Assembly (NCBI RefSeq): GCF_023516595.1
Contig: NZ_JAMGBG010000139.1
Span: 1 to 64,000 of the forward strand
Direction of reading: 5' to 3'
Length of the DNA stretch: 64,000 nucleotides
Source: Streptomyces neyagawaensis
GTDB lineage: Bacteria > Actinomycetota > Actinomycetes > Streptomycetales > Streptomycetaceae
This document shows positions 26,857 to 34,656 of the stretch, piece by piece; position 1 is the stretch's first letter; every line of letters starts with the position of its first letter. The position numbers and the translations under genes are program-made. The notes beneath the pieces were generated by a model. That model worked only from the letters and a program-made list of their open reading frames with translations, searched no databases and was not told the origin of the DNA.

Positions 26857-27054
26857 GAGCTCCGAACAAAAGGGGAGTCCGATCAGCTCGCGGCGTCTGG
26901 TGCGTGCGATCGCAAGGCGCCGGAAGCTCCTCGATGGGGGTCCCCCCGCTCGAGCGGAGCCGAGAGTGGGGGAGGAGCTACCAGGGGCTTTCGGCAACGC
27001 GGCGAGCGTGCGTGCCAGGCGTCGCGAGCCGGGCTCCCCATTTGTTCGGAGCTC
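26857..27054. mobile_element. 198-bp palindromic MITE-like element with TTA target duplication
   Basis: Terminal inverted repeats GAGCTCCGAACAAA (26857-26870) and TTTGTTCGGAGCTC (27041-27054) match perfectly and are flanked on both sides by TTA (26854-26856 and 27055-27057). The interior is an imperfect palindrome: the left arm (GCTCGCGGCGTCTGG near 26885) matches the complement of the right arm near 27025, and a GGGGGTCCCCCC core with GTGGGGG lies in the middle. There is no room for a transposase. The size, the inverted ends and a three-base TNA duplication resemble non-autonomous IS5-family elements. The right-hand TTA forms the TAA stop of the adjacent minus-strand gene. Confidence 0.72.
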
Positions 27055-29190
27055 TTAGCCCGTCGCGTCCACCAACGCCAGTTCATGGAGGCGTTCCGGT
27101 GGGCCCGGGCGGGCGTAGTACCAGCCCTGGGCCGTGTCGCAGCCGAGTATCCGCAGCTGCTCGGCCTGCGCGCCCGTCTCGACGCCCTCGACGGTGACCG
27201 CGAGGTCGAGGCTGTGGGCCAGGGAGACGATGCCCTCGACGATCTTCAGGTCGACCGGGTCGGCGGGGAACTGCTGCATGCCCTGGGTGAAGGACCGGTC
27301 CAGCTTCAGGACCCGGACCGGCAGCCGCCGCAGATTGGCGAGGTTGGAGTAGCCGGTGCCGAAGTCGTCGAGGGCGATGTCGATGCCCATCTCGGCGAGC
27401 CTGCGCAGCGGTTTGAGCAGATCGTCGTCGGCGCCGATCAGGGCGGACTCGGTCACCTCCAGGCACAGGGCGTCGGGTTCGAGGCCGGCCCGCTCCAGGA
27501 TCTCCACGGTGTCCTGCACCAGCCCGGGATGCGTGAGCTGGCACGGCGACAGGTTCACGTTGACGCGCAGCGGACCCCTGCCGCCGTGCCGTTGCTGCCA
27601 TTCGCGGGCCTGGCGCACCGACTGCTCCAGCACCCAGCGGCCGAGCGGCACGATCAGGCCGGTGCGCTCGGCGAGCGGGATGAAGCGGTCGGGGCCGAGG
27701 ACGCCGTGCTGCGGATGCAGCCAGCGGACCAGTGCCTCCGCGCCGCGCACGGTGCCGTCGCCGAGATGGACGAGCGGCTGGTACTCGATGAAGAACTCGC
27801 CCCGGTCCAGGGCGGCGGGCAGCGCCGTGGTGAGCCCGTGCCGGGTGATGGCGCGGGCGTCGGCCTCGGCGTCGGCGACCTCGTAGCGGTTGCCGCCCGC
27901 CGACTTGGCCCGGTACATCGTGATGTCGGCGCTGCGGAGCACCTCCGCCGGGCCGCGCTCGCCCGCCGGGCCCTCGACGATGCCGATGCTGCCGCGGACG
28001 AGGAGTTCCCGGCCGTCGATGCGGACGGGGGTGACCAGCGCGTTCATGATGCGGTCGGCGAGATCGTCGACCTCGCTCTCGGTGTCGGGGCCGGTGGTCA
28101 GCGCCACGAACTCGTCGCCGCCGAGCCGGGCGACCATCTCACCGGGGGCGGTCGCGCAGGACTGGAGCCGGTCGGCGATCTCGACGAGCAGCCGGTCGCC
28201 GGCCGCGTGGCCGAGGCTGTCGTTGATGGCCTTGAAGCCGTCCAGGTCGAGGTAGCACAGGCCGAACCGCTGGCCGTCGCCGGCCGCGAGGGCCTTCTCC
28301 AGGCGCTCGAAGAACAGGGTGCGGTTGGGCAGTCCGGTGAGCGCGTCGTGCGTGGCCTCGTAACGAAGGCGGAGATTGAGCAGGCGGCGCTCGGTGGTGT
28401 CCTCCATCAGCGCCAGCTGGTACTGGGGGTTGCCGTCCGCGTCCCGCAGCAGGGAGACCGTCAGATTGGTCCACAGGACCGTTCCGTCGGGGCGGTAGAA
28501 CGCCTTCTCGGTGTGGTAGTGCTCGCGTTCGGCCCGCACCAGCTCCTCGTAGAGGCGCCACACCTGCGGCGCGTCCTCGGGGTGCGTCCACTCGGTGACG
28601 CAACGCGCGAGCCTCGCCTGCTCGGTGACGCCGAACATGCGCAGCAGCGCGCCGTTGACCTGGAGGATGTTGCCGTCGAGGTCGGCGATGCCGATGCCTA
28701 TCGCGGCGCCCTCGAACACCGCGCGGAAGCGGGCCTCGGTGGCGTGCAGCGCCCGGGCGACGGCGCCCTGCGCCTCCAGGGCCGCGCGGGCGATCGCCTC
28801 CTGCTCGGTCAGGGTCCGCTGCCGCAGCGCCTCGGCGTACCCGGCGGCCATCGCCGACTGGAGCCGTGCGGCGCGGGCGCGCAGATCCTCCTGGTGGCCG
28901 TCGCCGCCGCAGTAGAGCACCAGATAGGCGTCGACGCAGTCGAGGGCACTGCTGAGGGCCTCGGGTTCGGTGCAGTGCGCCTCGACGAGGGCGGCACCGA
29001 CGGCCCTGCCCTCCTCGGCGTCGTACGTCCTGGCCCGCAGCGCCTCGCTCAGGCGGCGGGCGAGCGGCAGGAGCAGTTCCTCGAACTCGGGGCGGGTCAG
29101 CGACGTGGAGGTGGCGGGGAAGACCGCGCGGCTCCAGATCGTCGCGAACCGGCGCAGTCTGTCCTCCGGCCCGTCCGGTTCCGCGCTCAC
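27055..29190 (-). CDS. PAS-GGDEF-EAL cyclic-di-GMP enzyme
   Basis: A 711-residue cytoplasmic protein. The N-terminal 150 residues are helical and unassigned. A PAS domain follows (about 150-270; FRAVFEGAAIGIGIADLDGN). The GGDEF domain is intact (RLGGDEFVAL near residue 355; the diguanylate cyclase site). The EAL domain is also intact (GAEALVRW near 485, LEVTESAL, DDFGTGYSNL, KLDRSF and VEGVE; the phosphodiesterase site). No RxxD inhibitory site stands before GGDEF (the stretch reads TAPGEMVA). Streptomyces uses c-di-GMP to time development. The GTG start overlaps the stop of the methyltransferase gene as GTGA. The stop codon TAA lies in the target duplication of the MITE-like element. Confidence 0.93.
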   Translation of the reverse strand: MSAEPDGPEDRLRRFATIWSRAVFPATSTSLTRPEFEELLLPLARRLSEALRARTYDAEEGRAVGAALVEAHCTEPEALSSALDCVDAYLVLYCGGDGHQEDLRARAARLQSAMAAGYAEALRQRTLTEQEAIARAALEAQGAVARALHATEARFRAVFEGAAIGIGIADLDGNILQVNGALLRMFGVTEQARLARCVTEWTHPEDAPQVWRLYEELVRAEREHYHTEKAFYRPDGTVLWTNLTVSLLRDADGNPQYQLALMEDTTERRLLNLRLRYEATHDALTGLPNRTLFFERLEKALAAGDGQRFGLCYLDLDGFKAINDSLGHAAGDRLLVEIADRLQSCATAPGEMVARLGGDEFVALTTGPDTESEVDDLADRIMNALVTPVRIDGRELLVRGSIGIVEGPAGERGPAEVLRSADITMYRAKSAGGNRYEVADAEADARAITRHGLTTALPAALDRGEFFIEYQPLVHLGDGTVRGAEALVRWLHPQHGVLGPDRFIPLAERTGLIVPLGRWVLEQSVRQAREWQQRHGGRGPLRVNVNLSPCQLTHPGLVQDTVEILERAGLEPDALCLEVTESALIGADDDLLKPLRRLAEMGIDIALDDFGTGYSNLANLRRLPVRVLKLDRSFTQGMQQFPADPVDLKIVEGIVSLAHSLDLAVTVEGVETGAQAEQLRILGCDTAQGWYYARPGPPERLHELALVDATG

Positions 29191-29999
29191 GCTTTCGTCC
29201 CCACGCCGGCGAACCCGGAGAAGGCGTACGGATCCTCGTCCTCGGGAGCCGTGTCGGGCCGCCACTTCGCCATCGGCACCAGTCCGGGTTCCACCATGTC
29301 GTACCCCTCGAAGAACCGCGCGATCTCGTCGCGCGAGCGCATGATCAGCGGATTGCGAATGTCCTTGTACACGTCCACCGCGCCCTCGACCCGTTCCCGG
29401 GGAAGTGGAATCCCCTCGTAGGAGGCGTGCGAGACGACGAGCACGGAGCCGGGCGCGAGCGCGTCGCGCAACTCGGCCACCGCTCCGTACGGGTCGTCCG
29501 TGTCCTCCACGAAGTGCAGTATGGCAACCAGGAGCAGGGCCACTGGCCGGTTCAGGTCGATCAGCCGCTCGACCTGGGGGCTCGTGAGGACGTCCCGGGG
29601 CTTGCGCAGATCGGCCGCGACCACATCGGCGTCGTCGGCGCCCTCCAGAACGGCCTGGGTGTGTGCTACGGCGACCGGGTCGTGGTCGACGTAGACGACG
29701 CGCGCGCCGGGAGCGGCTTCCCTCGCCACTTCGTGCACATTTCCGAAGGAGGGGATCCCGGATCCGATGTCCAGGAACTGGGTGATCCCCGCTCGCGCCG
29801 CGTGGCGCACGGCGCGGCGCATGAAGGCGCGGTTCGCCTGCATGATCTTGGGCAGGCCCGGCACGAACTCCATGGCCCTGCGCGCCGCTTCCCGGTCGAC
29901 CTCGAAGTTGTGCGAACCGCCCAGGTAGTAGTCGTACATGCGGGCCACGGACGGCATCGAGATGTCGATGCTCCGTGGAGCCCAGGCGGGACGCTCCAT
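29187..29999 (-). CDS. SAM-dependent methyltransferase-like protein (DUF574/Methyltransf_19)
   Basis: A 270-residue protein of a family abundant in Streptomyces. The start IDISMPSVARMYDYYLGGSH is characteristic, followed by the Rossmann motif QFLDIGSGIPSFGNVHE, the acidic VVYVDHDPVAV and the later LLLVAILHFVED. These proteins are annotated as SAM-dependent methyltransferases of unknown substrate; structures show the SAM fold, but few activities are proven. The ATG at 29999 is used. The stop overlaps the GTG of the PAS-GGDEF-EAL gene, so both are made from one message, an unusual pairing that hints at a link with c-di-GMP signalling. Confidence 0.85.
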   Translation of the reverse strand: MERPAWAPRSIDISMPSVARMYDYYLGGSHNFEVDREAARRAMEFVPGLPKIMQANRAFMRRAVRHAARAGITQFLDIGSGIPSFGNVHEVAREAAPGARVVYVDHDPVAVAHTQAVLEGADDADVVAADLRKPRDVLTSPQVERLIDLNRPVALLLVAILHFVEDTDDPYGAVAELRDALAPGSVLVVSHASYEGIPLPRERVEGAVDVYKDIRNPLIMRSRDEIARFFEGYDMVEPGLVPMAKWRPDTAPEDEDPYAFSGFAGVGTKA

Positions 30000-30211
30000 A
30001 TCTGTGACTCCAACGCGTCGGGGGCGGCGTAGGCGATCCGGTGTTCGAGCAGAGGCTACTGATCGTCCGCCAAAGGAGCGAGCAAAAACGGAAATTGACC
30101 GTCCGTTCAACGTCGCCGCCGGGGGCACATGCCCAATCGCCGCCCCGACCATGCCTGTTCACTTCCGAGCGCCGCCGGCCGTCCGCGACCGCGCGTACGG
30201 GCACGCCAAGC

Positions 30212-30249
30212 GACCCGCCCCCTCCGATGCGATGCGGAGGGGGCGGGTC
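30212..30249 (-). terminator. Hairpin after the repeat lipoprotein gene
   Basis: A perfect 15-bp stem (30212-30226 with 30235-30249) and an eight-base loop lie 46 bases beyond the lipoprotein stop. The rest of the 295-base gap 30000-30294 should contain the promoter of the methyltransferase gene; no gene is seen there. Confidence 0.8.
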
Positions 30250-30294
30250 CTTGATCGGCCGCGCTGATGTGGTGCGTGGGGAAGGTGATCGTCG

Positions 30295-31290
30295 TTACTG
30301 CGCGCCGATCGGCTCTCCGTCGCCGTTGATGGCGAACCAGGTGCCGCCCACACCCTGGCCCTTGGTGTCACCGGGGGCCTTGTCACCGGCGAAGGTGTAG
30401 AGCGGGATGCAGTTGATGGTCTGCTGCTTGATGCCGTCGGGCCGGTCGAAGACCGTGTAGCCCTTGAGCAGGATGCCCTTGGTGTCGTTCTTCTCGACCG
30501 GGGCGACGACGGGCCACTTGTCGAGGCAGGCGCCGGTGCACTTGGTCGACATCGGCCACTGCTTGTCCTTGAGGAAGCGGTAGACCGTCATGCCGTTCTT
30601 GTCGACGACGACCTCACCGAGCTTGGGGTCGTTGCGGGTGGTCAGACCGGCCTGTCCGACCGCCTCGCCACCGGCGTCGCCCGCGGCGCCAGCACCGCCG
30701 CCGCCCTTGGTGGAGGCCTTCTTGCCGTTGGGGGCGGAGGCGAACCAGGTGCCCTTGAGGCCCTGGCCCTTGATGTCACCGGCCTTGGTGTCCTTGGCGA
30801 AGTAGTACATCGGCCAGCCGGCGACGGTCAGCTGCTTGCTGCCATCGGGGCGGGTGATCTCGCCGAGCAGCGCCTGGTCGACACCTTCGGCGGCGGTGGC
30901 GCCCGCGGCCGGGACCGGCGGCCAGGTGGTGGCGCACTCGCCCTCACAGGTCGTCTTCGGCGGCTCGAAGGAGTCCTTGTCGAAGCGGTACAGGGTGCGA
31001 CCGGCGCTGTCGGTGAGGACCTTGCCGTACTCGTCGCTGTTCCACACGGTCAGCTGGCCCGCGGACGCCGCCGTGGTCGACTGGGCCTGGTCCGACGTGT
31101 CGGTCCCGGCCGCACCGGCCCCTGCGGTTCCGGCCGCCCCGGCGATGGTGCCGGCGCCGAGCGTGGGGGTGGAAGCGGCACCCACGTTCTGCGAGGACGT
31201 GGAGCCCTGTTCCTGACCGCACGCCGTCGTCAGCGCCAGCACAGCCGCAGCTGAGGCTACGAGTGCGGCGCTCCGCCAGGAGGTGTTCAT
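30295..31290 (-). CDS. Secreted repeat lipoprotein (Lipoprotein_15/COG4315 type)
   Basis: A 331-residue exported lipoprotein with signal peptide and lipobox LTTACGQ (Cys24). After a Gly/Ala/Thr-rich linker come two large repeat units, about residues 78-185 and 220-330. Each contains the pattern 'GKVLTDSAGRTLYRFDKD' / 'GEVVVDKNGMTVYRFLKD', a Cys pair (CEGECATTWPP, CTGACLDKWPV), and ends with WPMYYFAKD.../IPLYTFAGD... plus GTWFA. These are the 'secreted repeat of unknown function' modules; each unit has two. The function is unknown. The paired cysteines suggest a disulphide or a redox/metal site per unit. The protein should sit on the outer face of the cytoplasmic membrane. Confidence 0.85.
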   Translation of the reverse strand: MNTSWRSAALVASAAAVLALTTACGQEQGSTSSQNVGAASTPTLGAGTIAGAAGTAGAGAAGTDTSDQAQSTTAASAGQLTVWNSDEYGKVLTDSAGRTLYRFDKDSFEPPKTTCEGECATTWPPVPAAGATAAEGVDQALLGEITRPDGSKQLTVAGWPMYYFAKDTKAGDIKGQGLKGTWFASAPNGKKASTKGGGGAGAAGDAGGEAVGQAGLTTRNDPKLGEVVVDKNGMTVYRFLKDKQWPMSTKCTGACLDKWPVVAPVEKNDTKGILLKGYTVFDRPDGIKQQTINCIPLYTFAGDKAPGDTKGQGVGGTWFAINGDGEPIGAQ

Positions 31291-31518
31291 TCCAACTCCC
31301 CGTCAATCTTTGGGTGTTGCAGCGCCCTACTGCGCCGCTCGCTGGCCCTAGGTACGGGCGGGGGTGGTCGAAGTGTTCAACGGAACGCAGATTTCTTTCG
31401 AAACTCCGCGCAGACACCCCCGGCGCGGCCTGCGAAAGCATCGAAATGACGGTCAGCGACCGACCGCCCCGGTCAAACCTTCGTGGCCCGTTTTTCCCTC
31501 CTTTGGAGCAATCTGTAG

Positions 31519-32166
31519 ATGCTCCCGCGTACGCGGGCGCGCGGCACACGGATGATCTCCGACGTGCAAGGACCCCCGCGGACCCGTTCCGCTCTCGCCC
31601 TACGGCTGTCGGCCCTGCTCGCACTGACCTGGCTTCTCACCGGAGCGCCGAGCGGCACGGCGGTCGCCGACGCCTGCGCGTACGTCGCGACCGGCCCGGG
31701 CGGCGGCGCCGTCGCCGTGGCGGTCGCGGGCACCGGCCCCTGCGAGCCGGCTCCGGCGACCACCCCCTCCCCGACGCCCACCCCGACACCCTGGTGCCCA
31801 CCGACTCCGACGCCCACCCCGACGCCCCCACCGCAGCCGATGCCGCCGAAGGCCCGGCCCGACCCGAGCCGCGATCCGGCGCCCACCCCGCGGCCCACAC
31901 CCCCGCCTGCGCCCCGGCCGGAGCCTCCGCCACCACCGCCGCCGGTCACCAAGGCGCCCCGGCCCGCGCCCCCTCCGCCCCCGGCCCCCGCGCCGAAGCC
32001 GCCGCCGAGCCCCACGCCCGAGGTCTCGCCGAGCCCGGTGCGCTACCCGCCCTACAAGGCGACGGCCCGCCCGCGGACCAAGCGTTCGGGGCCGTCCCTC
32101 GTCTCCCTCGCCCTGCTCATCACCGCGCCCGCGGTGTTCGCCGTCGCCGCGCTGCGCCCGCGCTGA
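31519..32166 (+). CDS. Secreted Pro/Thr-rich protein with C-terminal membrane anchor
   Basis: A 215-residue protein with an N-terminal signal (ALRLSALLALTWLLTG) ending near AVADA, a short Gly/Val segment with two Cys, then about 110 residues rich in Pro-Thr and Pro-Pro (for example PTPTPTPTPPPQPMPP), and a C-terminal hydrophobic segment (SLVSLALLITAPAVFAVAA) with an Arg tail. This looks like an extended wall-spanning stalk anchored at the membrane. GGAG at 31504-31507 supports the ATG at 31519; ATG 31552 is an alternative. The gene is followed after 16 bases by the DUF4239 gene, so they are likely one operon. The function is unknown. Confidence 0.6.
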   Translation: MLPRTRARGTRMISDVQGPPRTRSALALRLSALLALTWLLTGAPSGTAVADACAYVATGPGGGAVAVAVAGTGPCEPAPATTPSPTPTPTPWCPPTPTPTPTPPPQPMPPKARPDPSRDPAPTPRPTPPPAPRPEPPPPPPPVTKAPRPAPPPPPAPAPKPPPSPTPEVSPSPVRYPPYKATARPRTKRSGPSLVSLALLITAPAVFAVAALRPR

Positions 32167-32182
32167 CCCCAGGAGGAACCTC

Positions 32183-32947
32183 TTGTCGGAATGGCTTGTT
32201 CTCACCCTCGCGATGGGGGCGGCGTGTCTCGTCGTCCTCATCGTGGCCGTCGTACGGCATCACGCCGCACCGGCGGACGAGGACCCGTCCGAGACCCCGG
32301 ACGTGATCGAGTACATCACCATGATGATCGGCGTGGTGTACGCGATCGTCCTGGGTCTGGCCATCGCCGGTGTCTGGGAGGCCCGCAGCGTCGCCCAGGA
32401 CCATGTGCAGGCGGAGGCGCAGGCGCTGCACGAGATCGACGAGCGGGTGCGGGTGTACCCGGCCGGGGTGCGCGACCGGATCCGGGACGACATCGACGCG
32501 TATGTCGGCCATGTGGTGTCCACCGAGTGGAAGTCGATGTCGACGAAGGGCGAGATGACCGAGCGGGGCGACGAGCTGCTCGACACCGTCCGCCGGGACG
32601 TCACCGACTACGAGCCGGCGAGCGACTTCGAGGCGCAGGCGTACCAGCCGCTGCTCGACCAGATGGCGGCGGCCGACGCGGCACGCAACTCCCGCGCGGA
32701 CTCCACCGGCGAGACGATGCCGGGGGTGGTGTGGTTCGGGCTGATCGCCGGGGCCGTCGTGACCGTCGGCATGGTCTTCGCCCTGCAGATCCGGCGGACG
32801 GCACGCGAGCTGATCCTCGCCGGTCTGTTCTCCGCCCTCATCGCCTTCCTGCTGTTCCTCGTCTGGGACTTCGATTCGCCCTACGGCCGCGGGCTGACCA
32901 CCACGGCCGAGCCCTTCATGGCCCTCTTCCCCGGCATCAAGACCTGA
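32183..32947 (+). CDS. DUF4239 membrane protein
   Basis: A 254-residue integral membrane protein with helices near residues 5-25, 47-68, 178-200 and 208-228 and a soluble region between the second and third (about 105 residues, acidic and helical). The segment MMIGVVYAIVLGLAIAGVWE is characteristic of DUF4239 (bestrophin-like) proteins found widely in bacteria; bestrophins are anion channels, so a channel role is possible but unproven. The start is a TTG at 32183 with a very strong AGGAGGA six bases before it. It follows the Pro-rich protein gene by 16 bases. Confidence 0.8.
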   Translation: MSEWLVLTLAMGAACLVVLIVAVVRHHAAPADEDPSETPDVIEYITMMIGVVYAIVLGLAIAGVWEARSVAQDHVQAEAQALHEIDERVRVYPAGVRDRIRDDIDAYVGHVVSTEWKSMSTKGEMTERGDELLDTVRRDVTDYEPASDFEAQAYQPLLDQMAAADAARNSRADSTGETMPGVVWFGLIAGAVVTVGMVFALQIRRTARELILAGLFSALIAFLLFLVWDFDSPYGRGLTTTAEPFMALFPGIKT

Positions 32948-33183
32948 CGGCACACCGGTAGCGGACCCCCGCGGCCGGGGGACGGACACCCCGCGCGCCC
33001 GTCCCCCGGCCCCACGGGCGGATGTCGCGCGGCGTCCCCTGGGTGGAGCACACGCTTGCCCCATTCGCGCGACTGCGATCGCGGCCCCCGGCGCGCCTTC
33101 CTAGCGTTTCGCTCATCGAGGTGCATGTCAGGCGCAGGCGGAAAAGGTCCGCAGCAGGCTCCTCGGGACCCCGGAGGCTCATC

Positions 33184-33684
33184 ATGCGCGCGATACGCGT
33201 CGCTTCGGCCGTTCTGCTGGGCGTGACCGCCCTTACCCTCACCGCTCCCGTCGCGCACGCGGCACCGGCCGGCGACACCACGTCGTTCGGCTTCAGCGTC
33301 GCGCCCTCGACCGTCGCACCCGGCGGCGAGGTCACGCTCCGCGTGGACGGCTGCCGTTCCCGGACGACCGTGTCCTCGGCCGTGTTCGACACCGTCACCA
33401 TCCCGAGGGGACACTCGTCGGCGAGAGCCACCGTCGACTGGGACGCCAGGCATGGAACGGTGTACGAGGTCTCGTTCCAGTGCGGCAACGAGAGCGGCCA
33501 GACGGACCTCACCATCGCGGCGCGCCCCAGCCACCACCCCTCGCACGGTGCCCACGCCGGGATCGGCGGCGTCGCCGGCCTGGACCTGGGGGAGATCGGT
33601 CTCGGCGCCGTGCTCGTCGCGGGCACCCTGGGCGTCGCGTGGCGCTGGTCCCGCCGCCGCTCCGAGGACGGCAGCCACGTCTGA
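33184..33684 (+). CDS. Small secreted Ig-like protein with C-terminal transmembrane tail
   Basis: A 166-residue protein: signal peptide (residues 1-26, ending AHAAP), a beta-rich domain of about 85 residues (FGFSVAPSTVAPGGEVTLRV) with two Cys (GCRSR and FQCGN) that could pair, a Gly/His linker, one transmembrane helix (IGLGAVLVAGTLGVAW) and a basic tail RWSRRRS. No LPXTG- or LAXTG-like sorting motif is visible. A related protein is encoded convergently just downstream and a sortase gene lies beyond it. GGAGG nine bases upstream supports the ATG at 33184. The function is unknown. Confidence 0.75.
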   Translation: MRAIRVASAVLLGVTALTLTAPVAHAAPAGDTTSFGFSVAPSTVAPGGEVTLRVDGCRSRTTVSSAVFDTVTIPRGHSSARATVDWDARHGTVYEVSFQCGNESGQTDLTIAARPSHHPSHGAHAGIGGVAGLDLGEIGLGAVLVAGTLGVAWRWSRRRSEDGSHV

Positions 33685-33703
33685 CGGCGCACGAACCTGA
33701 CGG

Positions 33704-33772
33704 CGCACGCCGTTCAGCCTTTCGCCCCGGTATCCCGCAGCGGGACCGGGGCGAAAGGCTGAGCGGCGTGCG
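33704..33772. terminator. Very long bidirectional hairpin between convergent genes
   Basis: A 27-bp stem (33704-33730 with 33746-33772, one G-T wobble) encloses a small inner hairpin TCCCG-CAG-CGGGA. It lies 20 bases after one small anchored-protein gene and 60 bases after the end of the convergent one. Confidence 0.88.
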
Positions 33773-33832
33773 ATCCGTACTCCGAAGGGGGTGAGCGACA
33801 GATCCTGTTCCGGGGCCTGTGCCGTGGTGACC

Positions 33833-34324
33833 TCAGATCTTGCTCTCGGAGCGACGGCGCATCCAGAAGACGCCGCCGCCGATGGCCGCGGCGGCCACCA
33901 GCCCGCCGCCGATCGCGATGTCGGTCGGCGTGGCCCCGGTGGAGCTGCTGCCGCCGAGACCGCCGCGGACACCGCCGATGACGGTGAAGACGTCGTTGAA
34001 CGTCCTGCGCTGGCCCTCGCAGTGGGTGGTGACGCTGTAGGCGCCGGGGTTCGCGTTGGTGTTGACGCGCACCGTCGCCGTGGCGGTCCGCCCGTCGACG
34101 GACCTGAGGTTGGTGGTGGGGAACGCGTTCGAGCTGATGGTGCTGTTGGGCGTGGCGCACGCGTCGCCGCCGCTGACGGTGAGGACGAGCTGTCCGCCCC
34201 GGGCGATGACCTGGGGGGCGGCCGTGACCGAGGTGGGCTGGTCCCAGGCGGCGGCCGTCGGTGCGGCGAGACCGACCAGGGTGACCGCGACGGCCGAGGC
34301 CGCCAGGGCACGAGTAGTACGCAT
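33833..34324 (-). CDS. Small secreted Ig-like protein with C-terminal transmembrane tail (paralogue)
   Basis: A 163-residue protein with the same plan as its convergent neighbour: signal peptide (residues 1-26, ending TAAAW), a beta-rich domain (VIARGGQLVLTVSGGDAC) with two Cys (GGDACA and THCEGQ), a Gly/Ser linker, a transmembrane helix (IAIGGGLVAAAAIGGGVFW) and the basic tail MRRRSESKI. The linker contains SSTGATPTD, not a recognised sortase motif. ATG 34324 has a usable purine-rich upstream sequence (GAGGATC). The pair may form a heteromeric surface module; this is inference from similarity and position. Confidence 0.75.
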   Translation of the reverse strand: MRTTRALAASAVAVTLVGLAAPTAAAWDQPTSVTAAPQVIARGGQLVLTVSGGDACATPNSTISSNAFPTTNLRSVDGRTATATVRVNTNANPGAYSVTTHCEGQRRTFNDVFTVIGGVRGGLGGSSSTGATPTDIAIGGGLVAAAAIGGGVFWMRRRSESKI

Positions 34325-34656
34325 GTGATCCTCCGCGGAAGACGCCCCGGGACCCGTCCCCGGTCGATCGGCGAGAAAGCGCCTCCCGAATAGACCCTCA
34401 GATGCCGTGCAAGGGGCCGCATTTCGAGGCTGGTCCGTCCTGGTGAGCGGACACGCCGTGATAATTCCGCGTCGCCGGATATCGCCGCAGGTCACGGACC
34501 GTCAGAAAATTCCTGTGGGCGGCGACTCGGATGGCCGAGGGCCCCGGCTCGCCGCCACCCGTTCGTACCTGACCCGTCGCCGTCCGGATGCGGCACGCTT
34601 AGCGTTTCCCTATGCGCGACGGACGCGGCGACGGCCGTGTCGAGAGGGGATGGCGA
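34325..34656. other. Intergenic region between divergent anchored-protein and sortase genes
   Basis: A 332-base spacer that must hold both promoters. It is locally AT-richer near 34450-34520. No palindrome longer than about 8 bp, no RNA gene and no small gene with a good ribosome-binding site was found. Confidence 0.4.

Noticed and set aside
29191..30204. A 338-residue N-terminal extension of the PAS-GGDEF-EAL protein
   Set aside because: The extension is read out of frame through the methyltransferase-like gene and is Arg/Gly-rich. The GTG at 29190 overlapping the upstream stop is the natural start.
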